Below are positions 1 to 9,564 of a stretch of DNA of 64,000 bases, in pieces. A program made the position numbers and the translations under genes. Source of the DNA: Ricordea florida (lineage: Eukaryota > Cnidaria > Anthozoa > Corallimorpharia > Ricordeidae); NCBI GenBank assembly GCA_949710005.1, contig OX453283.1, forward strand, positions 19,025,004 through 19,089,003. The letters are read 5' to 3'. The notes below the pieces were generated by a model, which searched no databases, was not told the DNA's origin, and saw only the letters and a list, made by a program, of their open reading frames with translations. Within the stretch, counting starts at the first letter, position 1; each line of letters opens with the position of its first letter.

Positions 1-540
1 ATGTTGTGGATCGTGCTGAGCTGAAATGAATCTTCAAGTTGCTTTTCACGAAACTGCATACGTGTCAACTACGACGGCTGATAAAAAGAGTTGCTGGTCG
101 AAGAAAAGGGCCATAACTGTCTACCAACCTTAGGTGGTTGTAAATGCTCAGGAGAATTTACGCAGCTTGCAAAATGCTGGTTCAAGTTGTTTCTGTTGAA
201 GAAGACACAAGTGCAGGTTAATTGCGTGAGCTTCTGGGCCTGCTTTGCAAATTTTATAAATTTCACTCTTACATTTTACAAAAACGTGACTACTTACATA
301 AGACCATGGTCTAAATAGTCGTCATCCATGGCTTGGTAAGAGGATCTAAACAGATTCATTTCACAATTAAATAAGCGAACAGGCAATGCAATCGACAGGC
401 AACGTTTGTGTGTTCTTGTGTTTGATTGACGTATCCTTATATAACATGATTATTTAAAAATTACCTAGAATACAAATACATATGCATAATAAAATTAAAA
501 ATATAATATAGAGTTGAAAAATACACAAAATCTTCTAAGT
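1..540. other. AT-rich flank without a recognisable gene
   Basis: Two short overlapping reading frames on opposite strands near 69-318 share no recognisable motif and look like chance frames. I see no repeat, RNA gene or splice-bounded exon. The far end borders the 3' tail of the minus-strand retrotransposon that follows. Confidence 0.4.
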
Positions 541-565
541 TTTTATTTTTATTAGTACATGTTCC

Positions 566-2708
566 TTAAATAAAACTTACATCGTCCATCGCTTTACATT
601 TCTTTATGGCATCTTTAAATTGATTTATATTTACAGGTTTTCTGATATTTTCATTTGGACTGTTCCAGACTACTGGCCCTCTAAAAATTAAAGATTGTTT
701 GCCAAATTCAGTGTTCATTTGTCTCATTCTAAGCGAATTTCCCCTCCTGCTTGATTTGGTAACCTCAAAATAAGGAGATAGTCTGTGTTCCATAGTTACC
801 ACTTTAAACATTTCTAGTGCCACCTTCTTCTTATACATATAGGCCAGGATATGCCATTTAACTCGTTTTAGAACTTGGTGATCATCATAGGTGGTGGGAA
901 CATCATGTATCTGCCGAGCAGCTTTTATATGCAGGTTTTCAATTTCATCAAAAAGGGCATGTGAACAACTACCCCAAACTGATATGCAGTACGTTACATT
1001 TGGCAGAATCATTTTGAAATAAATATCCTCTAATTGGTTTACCAGGAGGTACTTCATCCTTTTTAGCATCTTAAGTTGGGCAGAAATGGATTTCGAAAGC
1101 TTCTTAATATGACTATCCCAGGTGAGTCTATTATCAATTAATACACCTAGTGATTTAGCAACATCAGTGAAGTCAAGCGTGAGATTTCCACACCTCACTT
1201 GCTGAAGAGGACCAATGAATTTCTTTCTGGTAATAATCATGGTCTCACATTTCCCTGTATGTATTGTAAGCTTGTTTATACTGCACCAGTGAACGATTTC
1301 TTTAAGTAGGATGTTAAGTAGTTGAATGACTTGATCTACTGAGTTTCCGATAACAAAAGCTGTTGTGTTGTCAGCGTAGAGGTGCAGTTCTCCATTTGAA
1401 ATGCTCTCTGCAAAGTCATTTACGTAAATTGAAAAAAGACGTGGACCTAGTAAGGACCCTTGTGGGACTCCATGTGATACAAGGTTTAATTGGGATTTTA
1501 CCCCATTTAGTTCAACAAATTGTTTGCGCTTATCCAGGTAGCTAACTAACCACCTTAGCAGATTTCCGTAAATGCCGCAAGCTTGCATTTTATAAAAGAG
1601 GATATCATGATCCACAGAGTCAAAAGCTTTGCGAAAATCAATGAAGATGACTCCTATTACTTTCCCACAATCAATGTTTATCTTCCAGGTCTCACTCAGA
1701 TAAAGCAAAAGAGACTCTGTAGAGACACCCTTTCTATATCCCCACTGATTTTTCTGAAGCACTGTTTTTAAGTGGCTGTCAATGTTGTCACATATCACAG
1801 ATTCTGTTATCTTACTTGGTATGGAAAGAAGTGTAATAGGTCTGTAGTTCGAACAATCTTCTTTGTTGCCACTTTTCCACAGTATCTTGACTTTTCCTAT
1901 CTTCCATTGAGATGGATAGCTACCGGACCAGTAGCTAAGCCTACTTAAATTTGCAATACACGGACTGAATTCGTCTCCTACGGTCTTCATCTCCTTGGCT
2001 GACATGTTATCAGCACCATGTGACTTCTGAGTGTTTATCGTATTGAATTTAACTTGAAATAATTTATCACTCAATGATGGTAAGTCACCAGTTGAAGGAG
2101 TAATTCTATGGAAAGCAGGATCTATGCATACTTCATTTGACTGAAAAGACTTTGCTAGCTTTTCACCAATTGTTGAGAAGAAAACATTGAAAGTGTTGGC
2201 TTTCTCCAAATCATCAAATACTAATTCCTTTTCTTCATTCATAATAGGGCCAATTTGTTTTGTTGTTTTTGCTTTTCCAGTCATACGCTTCACTAAGTTC
2301 TAAAATTCTTTACTGCCACTGCTCTTATTTTGCATTTTGGTCGACCAGTATTTTGCCTCTGCAATCTTCATTTCCTTGCTAACTCGGTTTCTTAGCTTTC
2401 TATAATTGTTCCAACCATCTGGGTTGTTTGAGGCCTGTGCCTTGACTAACAGTTTGTAGCGCTTGTTCATCAGCTTCCTAATATCACTGTTCATCCATGG
2501 AAGTGATTTGTCACGTATGTTTGCCTTTGTGGTCTTTAGAAATTCCTTTGAGAGGTCTTTGTATAAAGACTCTGCTAACCAATAATTGTCGTCAATATCA
2601 TCAAATATATTACACGTATGCCACGGTACTAATGCTAGAGAATCCTTGAAGTTCTTTGTGTCACAGTTTTTCCAATCAATTACAGTTTTCAATTTTGCTG
2701 GAGATCTC
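566..2708 (-). pseudogene. Reverse transcriptase half of non-LTR element A
   Basis: This is the 3' half of ORF2. It starts in the conserved linker (motif LPWMNSDIRKLMNKRYKLL) and continues into RT: NYRPITLLS, the motif A region IFIDFRKAFDSVDH, HGVPQGSLLGP, and the catalytic box at 1367-1378. That box reads YADN instead of YADD, so the second catalytic aspartate is replaced by asparagine (GAC to AAC). A TAG at 2300-2302 interrupts the frame between EF and NLVKRMTGK, a position where such elements usually carry tryptophan, so TGG to TAG is the likely change. The region downstream of RT includes SLGVLIDNRLTWDSHI and ends with FKDAIKKCK. Either lesion alone should abolish retrotransposition. Confidence 0.88.
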
Positions 2709-4254
2709 CAGGGGTGGATGCAGCAATTTTGTTGACTAGTTTCCACCAAAATAGATTTGTCCATTAGACTGTTGGAAATGTTAAGAGCGTGACACTTATT
2801 ATTCAGTACGTGGAAATCAGTTAGCGTTATACATGATGATTTAACAGTGACGTCAATCGTATTACCGTAGCAACCAATTCAATTGTTAACTCCTTGATTG
2901 CGTTACCGGTTGTTTCTTCTCCACAAAGGTGGAAACCAACAAACTCCTCGCGAATATTCTTTGAAGAGTCGACATAGCGAAGTACAAGAGACAGGTTGTC
3001 TTTGTTGAAAACGTCCGCTGCCTCGTCAGCCATAACAGAAAACATTATGCTTTGTTAATAACTTCGGCAATGATCTTTGAAGAAATATAATTCCCCACAG
3101 TCTCGATAATCTCGTTCTGTATCGTTTTAGAGCGGTAAGTGGCATTTCTTGGCGCATTCTCGAGATGTTCCTTAAGTTTTACATCACCACTTTCAATACG
3201 AAACTCCAGAAGGGCTTGAAAGTTTCCTTGCAGATTGCTGTCATCAGGGTTGTCATCTCGTTTCCCACTCAACGGAATGTTGTTTTGACCACAAAAATTA
3301 CAGTTTTCACAATCGATTTCATTTTCTCTCGATTTTCATCGATCTGGGCTTGCATCAACCAGTTTAACTGCTGATCAATGGGGGCGGTTTGCCTTCTCAT
3401 TGCCGCCAAGAAATTCTGCATTGTCATGACAGAAAATTTGTGAATTTCTGACTTTCCGCTGGCATGGCTGTCGATTCTACCACGTGCCGTCGTCCAAAAT
3501 GTAAGTGAAGATCGAAACAGCTTGTCTAGTTTGGCACCATTTTTGCCACACTCCATTCCGAAACAGACACAAGGCAAACATAATGCGCCATCCAAGTACT
3601 TGGAATAAACAAGCCGAGGGTATTTCAGGAGCCATTCCTGACGAAACTTTCGCTGCTTTCCAGAGCTTTCTTTCGATGCGGGGAACTCGAACAGTAGATC
3701 TGTCTTCCAGACGTTTTCAATAAACCGAAACTTTTCAGAGTCAGTAAACGAGGCAATAACTTTGTACACAGTACCGATATCAAACGGTGAACAATCCTCC
3801 TTTTGACAAACAGGCTCCCTGGAAAGTAGTGACGCCATGACATGTCACTCAGATCGAGTAGTTCACGACCAGTGCACGGAATCATAGCAGCCAATGGGAA
3901 AAGACTTTGACTGGTGCACAATTGATGCTCAGCCAGTGGAAGAGAGTTTTGACTAGTGCACAAGAAACAATAGAATATTTGCACTAGTGCACATACATTG
4001 AGCAGCGATGTACGGAGGGGGAGGAGGGCGGGAATGGGAAGAGTGAGGACTGGGCTCAGTGAGACACAAGGCGCTGTTCCGCTGGAAGCTGGGCAGTTGG
4101 AATTAACAAATTCTGTATTATAATAAAATCACCTAGGACGGATTGGCATCTTGCAGTTGAGACTTTCTGGCATCATTATTAATTTTTTTTTAAATTTCTT
4201 AACAATTCTGATTAGTTTCTGGAAACTAGTTGCACTAGTCTGTATCCACCCCTG
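2709..4254 (-). mobile_element. hAT-like DNA transposon, internally deleted, inside non-LTR element A
   Basis: Both ends carry the same inverted terminus. The plus strand at 2709 reads CAGGGGTGGATGCAG and the minus strand from 4254 reads CAGGGGTGGATACAG, each followed shortly by ACTAGTTTCCA. ATCTC occurs directly outside both ends (2704-2708 and 4255-4259), a 5-bp target duplication. Classical hAT elements duplicate 8 bp, but a hAT group with 5-bp duplications is known (Repbase hAT5), and CAGGGG(C/T)GGAT ends fit it. At about 1.55 kb the element is too short for a full hAT transposase, and the encoded protein stops before the catalytic and dimerisation regions. It is therefore probably a non-autonomous derivative or a fossil. 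Confidence 0.85.
2860..3838 (-). pseudogene. hAT transposase N-terminal fragment (TTF-type zinc finger, DUF4371-like start)
   Basis: Three overlapping minus-strand frames form one decayed protein. The first (start 3838) holds a TTF-type zinc-finger region with WLLKYPRLVYSKYLDGALCLPC, followed by CVCFG. The second (3045-3272) begins SGKRDDN and ends KIIAEVINKA. The third (2827-3045) begins FSVMADEAADV and includes IREEFVGFHLC, characteristic of zinc-finger MYM-type protein 1-like and hAT/DUF4371 proteins. Single-base frameshifts lie near 3270 and 3045. Similarity ends at about 2860 where the deleted interior meets the terminal sequence, so the catalytic core and C-terminal dimerisation domain are missing. 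No activity is expected. Confidence 0.82.
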
Positions 4255-5233
4255 ATCTCTTTGGAAAAAGGTGTAATACACAGTAGTTTAATCTGTGATC
4301 AGCTAAACCAGTGTCGAATGTGCCAGCCTTTTTAATCTTGGATTTGTCACTTGAAATAGACAGGTAAATTAGGCTTCTTGTGTTGTCTGTTATTCTTGTA
4401 ATAACATTGGAGAGCTCATGTCTGTTTAAAATACGTAACAATTTTCTTCCAAGGTCACTATTTTTCCCTTTCATGGATACATCTGAGTTTAAGTCCCCCA
4501 TAATAAATATGTTCTTTCTTCTCCTAGCTATCCATTGCAATTGTTTGTCCAAAGTATCATAGAATGACATGTCCTTTGGTGGACGATACATAACTGATAG
4601 GGCAAGTCTTTGTGAATGAAATAAAATATCTACCCAAATTGCCTCCAGATTATCAATATCATGTGGCAGAAAACGTGGATTTTCAGTAAGATGCATATCT
4701 TCCATGTAATATAGCAGACAGCCGCCACCTCCATCCTCGCAAGGCCTGTCTTTTCTGATAAACTTATATCCAACAATGTCTAAATCCTCATCTTTCACGT
4801 CATTTGTTAGTTTACTTTCAGTAATTCCTAAAATATCCAGGCCAGTTGTCCGGAGAAGTAGCCTAATCTCATCCAGTTTGCTCTTGGTCAAAATGCCATT
4901 AACATTGATATGGGCTGTTTTCAGAAAACCTCTACCAGCAGAGATTTCATTTTTTAGCATTTCATATAGATACTCGTCGTCCTCTGAAACGTCCGTTTCT
5001 ACACGAAATGAAACTGAATCAGCCGGAGGTTGTAAAACCATTAGACACACCGGACATGACCAGTTAAAATTTTCCAGTTGTTGATATTGTCTGTACTCGG
5101 CGGGCTTAACATTTCCACACTTCATGTGACACCATTTGTCACAATGGTCACAGCAGAGAGCTCGATGATTACTTGCAATTGTTTTGCAGCATACTGAACA
5201 TTTTTTTTGTGCATTTGTGTTACATTTGTGCAT
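4255..5233 (-). pseudogene. PHD finger plus EEP endonuclease, 5' half of non-LTR element A ORF2
   Basis: The ATG at 5233 precedes a PHD-type zinc finger (KKCSVCCKTIASNHRALCCD with later CDKWCHMKC and CPVC). An endonuclease/exonuclease/phosphatase domain follows: HINVNGILTKSKLDEI, GITESKL, MYRPPKDMSF, FIMGDLNSDV and ADHRLNYCVL, the last replacing the usual SDH catalytic motif. The open frame runs further upstream to 5422, but that extension is hydrophobic, overlaps a plus-strand transposase-like frame and shows no family motif, so I do not treat it as coding. The frame leaves the endonuclease at FPKR, where the hAT element is inserted, and resumes in frame at 2703 on the other side. Confidence 0.83.
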
Positions 5234-5309
5234 CGGACAATAAGTGGGTAACACACAAGTGCAAGATGCCAGCAGCTCTGAAGGATATGTCACAGTTGAT
5301 GGGAACGAA

Positions 5310-6131
5310 TACTTAAAGAGATCAAAGTGCGCGCTTCCAATGGAGAAGGTGAAAATAAGGAAAGATTTGCCACAAGTATATAAATGCTGCCCGAATTTGC
5401 AACTTCCTAGGGGAAAGAGCAAAAAGCCATCAAAATTCGGGAAAAGTCACCTGTCCCTGACTGCAGAAACATCAGCAGAAAAAGTTACTGTTGTGCCGGA
5501 ATTTAATACCGCGAGAGCGGAGGCGGGTCTGTTATCTGAAGATGAATGTTTGGCACAGCAGAGTGCTAAGGGATGCAAAAAGAAAGAAAACATTTCGCTA
5601 TTCTACCAAACAACTGCAGGCATACTTGCTCTTATAAGGCATTGTGGCATTGTTGTAAGTATGACCGAAATGTTTACAAGCGAATCTTACACCCAGGTAT
5701 TTCTTTTTATCCTTAGAATATTTTGTAGCAATTTGGAGCATTTCAAGAGATTCAGGTACCTAGGGTACAATAGGACTTGTGGCTTGATGCCTTTTTTGAA
5801 AAATCAAGTTTAAAATGGTAGTGCAGGGGCAAAGTTGTTAATAGATAATGTCCAATTTCTAGTAGACATTTTTCATGTCTCCAAACACACTGAGGATGTT
5901 TGTATGCCACCTGAAAATCCGAATTGTCTTTTTTACCCGCATCTGCCGAAGTTTGATGAAATCAGGGGTATGAATACTGAATCTTGCGAACAGGGGTTTC
6001 AGAGATTAAATCAGTACTTTGACCTTACTCGTAAGATGACTCGGTTTAAGAGGAACGTGTTGTTCTCGTTTGTCAACCAACGCTTCAATACTGACTTGGA
6101 GGCAGAGTTAAAACGAAAGAAGTTGTTGTAA
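5310..6131 (+). pseudogene. Transposase-like C-terminal fragment (HMGXB3-like, possibly KDZ-related)
   Basis: The plus-strand frame contains [21 protein letters not shown], then [42 protein letters not shown] and [20 protein letters not shown]. Spaced Cys/His residues (HVSKHT..C, NPNC..HLP) and a C-terminal helical tail resemble, from memory, the C-terminal part of cnidarian transposon proteins and of vertebrate HMGXB3. A TAA at 5811-5813 breaks the frame; codons before and after it are in phase, so it is one fragment with a nonsense lesion. It ends at TAA 6129-6131, followed by AATAAA near 6212. A second decayed copy of the tail and 3' UTR lies about 1.27 kb downstream. Confidence 0.6.
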
Positions 6132-6715
6132 ACAGGGACATTTTCTGTAGTAGAGTTATTGAAACCATTGTAGTACTAATTGTTATGTGTTATTATGCAT
6201 GCGAAGTGAAAATAAAAGGACCTTCTTAACAGACATGTTGTTGCTTTTTGCACACTGCGCTATTAAAGAGAGAGGTATATTCACATGTTATCACTTTCCT
6301 TGAGGTAAACGCTGAAAGACATTGTGTTGGTTTAGTTCTGTTGTCTGTTTACGTGCACTATCGTTGATCTGGATTTTACAGTCTTGTGCGACACTATTGT
6401 TCCTTTCACTCCTAACAAACTAAAATAGTGATTTGCAAATCAGGAAAATTAGTTAATTAGTAAAGTAAAAATATCGTGAATCCCTTCTAAAAAAAAGGTA
6501 ACTTTTTAAAAGACACTGATTATAAACCAGAGATTACAAAGGTTTAATTATTGCAAACTAATATTAATGCATGTTAAATTCCCTTGGGGCCTCCAGTTTC
6601 TAGTTCTGTCATTTATGAAACGGTTTATTATTGCATGATCGTCTTGAGATGCTAAAAGGAAACATTCGTTGCATAAGGATCAAAAGTAAAGTTGTGGTAT
6701 TAATCAGCCATACAC
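6132..6715. other. Spacer between two copies of a transposase fragment
   Basis: The first about 110 bases are the 3' UTR of the preceding pseudogene (AATAAA near 6212, then a T-rich stretch) and recur near 7430-7515. The remainder is AT-rich and contains nothing I recognise. Confidence 0.4.
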
Positions 6716-7515
6716 ATGGATAACGGATTAGTACTGTCAGTGGACAGTGTGTTAGAAGTCACGTTGAAAAACAGCAACGCTTTGTTTATAAAGATTTCAA
6801 GGAAGGAATTTCTCTCAATCCAAGAATGTTTCGTTTGTATGCGAAGTATGGTGTTCAAGAGTGACGAGTTAGAACTCGCTTGTGGAGAAAGTGAAGTGAT
6901 GTATCACAGTCTTTGCTAGATAAGAGCCAACAACAAGCCAACGCAATACTATGCTGCAAGTATGACTCCGCGTCCCACTGTCAGAATTTTTGGGAGATAA
7001 GGAAGAATGCTAGATTCTACAATGGTTTATCACCCTTAAAGGCAAATTCCTGAGAGAACAAAATACACTATCAAATCTGAATGGAATGAACTTATCAGAT
7101 GTGGAGTTGAAAGAAGTGAAAACGTGTTCAAAGGTTTTCGAGCAACAACAAGACCATGATGTAGAACTTTCAGCCCAAATTATGATGTTGAACTGCTCTC
7201 ACTTAATTTAGGAGTTATCTTTCTATCTTTCTAATTTAGCAAACGTATTGTGAGGACAACTGAATCTTGCAAACAGGGGTTTGAGCGATCCAAAAAGTAT
7301 TTTGACCTTACACAAAATATTACTCAACGTCTTGTTCTGGCTTGTCAAAAATGTTATAATACTTTACTTTGAGGTGGAGTTAACGCAAAAGAAGTTGTTG
7401 TAAACGGTGACATTTTCTGCAGTTCTCTTTATGCAATTATTTGCGACCTTATTTTAAGGTCTTTTTAGGCAGACAAAGTGAAAATTAAAGGGCATTGTTA
7501 ATACACATGTTATTG
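6716..7515 (+). pseudogene. Decayed second copy of the transposase-like gene and its 3' UTR
   Basis: The segment 7255-7515 repeats 5966-6240 with many substitutions and small deletions. Both contain CTGAATCTTGC, ACAGGGGTTT, TTTTGACCTTAC or ACTTTGACCTTAC, GAAGTTGTTGTAAAC and GACATTTTCTG, followed by a related 3' UTR. The upstream frame at 6716-6919 (68 codons, CFVCMRSMVFKSDELELAC) is Cys-containing, but I cannot tie it to a family. It may be an upstream part of the same gene not kept in the first copy. Frameshifts and stops prevent any long product. Confidence 0.5.
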
Positions 7516-7929
7516 CTTTTTGAGATGTTATTGCATCTCTCTGAGGATTCCGGGCTAATTGAGGGCTCTAGGGGGTGCTGTCTTCGGAGAAAAAACGGCA
7601 AAAAACAAAGCTAATCAAGCGTGGTTACCATGGAAACGAAAAATAAACATTACAGAGCCCTTCAAATCAAGCAATTGTAAGGGCGCGCATTTTAAAACAA
7701 GTACAAAAGAAACCCAGCAGTAGAAAATAGCAGCATTGGAGAGGGTCTCGGGATGTATAAACCTTCCTTTGGGAATGGTCAATTTCTTACAATTCTGCGG
7801 GTATCTACTACCTTTATTTCATATTTTGATATAGTTATCATGATAATATCAAATCCTTGATGGTGATAGTAATTCACTTGGAGAAGGTGAGATTACTAAA
7901 AATCTGCTGTGCTTCAAAATTTGAAACTG
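7516..7929. other. Unassigned spacer
   Basis: No coding frame, repeat or RNA gene is apparent. It ends in AT-rich sequence leading into a degenerate satellite. Confidence 0.35.
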
Positions 7930-8620
7930 AAATACAATGTTCAATCACATATTGTTTCTGAAATTAACATTGAGCAGAATTTTGAGTAAAACTATGTTAA
8001 CGAAACTAAGTTCATAGTTTCACCTCGGGAAGCAAAGGAAACCAACATTGTTAATTGTAGATGTACTAATTTAGTCAAGCTAAGTTTGTAGTCTCACCTT
8101 GGAACTGAAAGAAAATAACATTGTCAGTTGTATTCACTATATATTGACAGTTTGGTTTGTCAGGATTGAGATGCGTAGTTGTTCCAGTTCAATGTGCAAA
8201 GACAGATTGTTTCTCAAATTAAGTTTTGGCAGATCAGGATTAAGAGTATTTTAATGAAACTAAAATTATAGTTTTACCTCGGGAGCGAAATAAACTTCCA
8301 TTGTCAATTCAGTGTCAATTATGTTCACTGAATTCGGTACTTTTGTTATGAGTTGAGTTGCCTGGCTGTTCCAGTTCAATGTCCGATGACAAATTGTTTC
8401 TGAAATTAAGCTTTAGAGGAATTTAATGTAGAAAAACTAATTCGGTCAAGCTTAGTTTATACGATGACCTTGGTATTGAAAAAACTAACATTGTTCATTG
8501 TATTGACTGTTATGAGAAGTTAAGTTGCCAAGCTCTTCCAGTTCGATATACAATGACAGATTGTTTCCGAAATTCACTTTTAGCAGAATTTCAAGTAGGA
8601 AGACATCTACAGAAACTAAG
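7930..8620 (+). repeat. Degenerate tandem repeat, about four units of 170-255 bp
   Basis: The marker ATTGTTTC recurs near 7951, 8206, 8393 and 8560, each time followed by a variant of TGAAATTAA. Other shared blocks recur in the same order: GAAACTAAG, (T)CACCTCGG or CACCTTGG, AACATTGT and GTTCCAGTTC. The spacing shortens from about 255 to 167 bp. No reading frame crosses the array. It looks like an old, decayed satellite rather than a regulatory array. Confidence 0.65.
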
Positions 8621-8631
8621 TTTCAAGAGTT

Positions 8632-8690
8632 AATAATAATAATAATACTAATGCTAATACTACTAATAATAATAATAATAATCGATATTT
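8632..8690 (+). repeat. (AAT)n microsatellite, probable 3' tail of non-LTR element B
   Basis: AAT/ATT trinucleotides with a few substitutions directly border the 3' UTR of the minus-strand non-LTR element that follows. Many CR1/L2-type elements end in such short tandem repeats instead of poly(A), so I read this as the element's tail. Confidence 0.65.
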
Positions 8691-9261
8691 AAACAGGGTG
8701 ACCCCTTCAGTCACAGGACTGGTATCAACGGGGGCCCTGTATAACGTAAAATAAAAATAGCATGTATAAATAATATATATCTATAAAAAACTAACTACTT
8801 TAAAACATACGCTAAAATTTTTAAAAATTAAAAAGCTTAAAAAGGTAATAGCGTTCTCATAGAAACTGGATATCGAAATTGAAAATGTTCTAAAAACAAC
8901 CTAACAAAAAAAAATCGGAGATAGCCTTGAAACGCTCCTTAGGTGGCAAAATCTTTATGTTCGTTGGAAGGCTATTAAATGTGCATGCACCATGATAATA
9001 AAAAGACTTTGCAACATCTAAATGAAATTTGGGAAGTATAATGTCAGTGATTGACGATCTAGTGCATCTGTTAAAAACATGTTGGTTGTTGCTCTGGCAG
9101 CGTAACAGGAAATAGTCTTTAAAGTATAGAGGAACTTCTCCGACCAAGCACTTGTTAACTAACAGTGCACAGTGTTTTTCCATGGTTTTTGTAAGAGGCG
9201 GCCAGCGTAGGTTCTCTAGTATTGTTTCCGTGGCTATGTCAGGTTTAAAACCGTATACGAT
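8691..9261 (-). pseudogene. Non-LTR element B, 3' part (RT C-terminus and 3' UTR)
   Basis: The minus-strand frame 8890-9183 has the C-terminal tail of a non-LTR RT ORF (FHLDVAKSFYYHGACTFNSL, then PTNIKILPP and FKAISDF). The coding frame extends to 9261 (LRWPPLTKTMEKH), where the BEL/Pao element begins, and resumes at 14349 in the same frame once the insert and one target duplication are set aside. The 3' UTR (8691-8889) runs into the (AAT)n tail. The host element was already defective because its RT core is deleted in the other half. Confidence 0.8.
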
Positions 9262-9457
9262 TGTTCTGAAGACTTACCAGTCCCCCTGCGGTTATAATAT
9301 TATATGACAAAAAGCTGAGCATGCGCGTGGGTCTTTGGTGCCACGAGGTCGGTAGAGCCGCCATTTGTTTTCGTTCGGTGGCATAATAAAAGTTGAAATT
9401 TTCAGTGTGTTCTTTAGTTGTTGATGAACGAAAGCCCAGCAGTCACCCGGAAGAACA
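9262..9457 (+). repeat. 5' LTR of the BEL/Pao element
   Basis: The 196-bp repeat starts TGTTCTGAAGAC and ends GGAAGAACA, with TG...CA termini. It matches the 3' LTR at every base except one C in the CCCCC run near 9290. An AT-rich TATA-like stretch (CATAATAAAAG) near 9383 could serve as promoter. Confidence 0.95.
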
Positions 9458-9461
9458 TTTT

Positions 9462-9479
9462 TGGTAGCGGAGCGAGGTT
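9462..9479 (+). promoter_or_regulatory. Putative tRNA primer-binding site
   Basis: TGGTAGCGGAGCGAGGTT starts four bases after the 5' LTR. TGG at the start pairs with the universal CCA end of tRNA, as expected for minus-strand priming. I cannot name the tRNA without a comparison set. Confidence 0.6.
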
Positions 9480-9564
9480 GCAAATGGTGAACCGCTGGAA
9501 TTCAAGAATTATTTGAGATCGACGTTCGATATTTACGACCAGTTTGTGTTGTGTGCCCCGATCA

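Larger units (their letters stand above)
541..5300 (-). mobile_element. Non-LTR retrotransposon A (PHD finger, EEP endonuclease, RT), interrupted by a hAT-like element
   Basis: Read on the minus strand, the element runs PHD finger, EEP endonuclease, linker, reverse transcriptase and C-terminal domain, the order of ORF2 in CR1/jockey-like non-LTR elements of invertebrates. The 3' end lies near 541 in an A-rich tail with AATAAA-like repeats. The 5' end is not sharply visible; I place it near 5300 because coding similarity stops at the PHD finger and a plus-strand pseudogene begins at about 5310. A hAT-like element occupies 2709-4254. Host-element codons on either side are in the same frame once the insert and one 5-bp duplication are removed. 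The element is dead: it has the insertion, an in-frame TAG and a mutated RT active-site box. Confidence 0.85.

Noticed and set aside
5234-5422. N-terminal extension of the PHD/endonuclease frame
   Set aside because: The extra 63 codons are hydrophobic, overlap the plus-strand transposase-like frame and lack family motifs.
7930-8620. Regular repeats considered as a CRISPR-like array
   Set aside because: Units are about 170-255 bp, diverged, without constant direct repeats and unique spacers, and no cas-like gene is near. The genome is eukaryotic.
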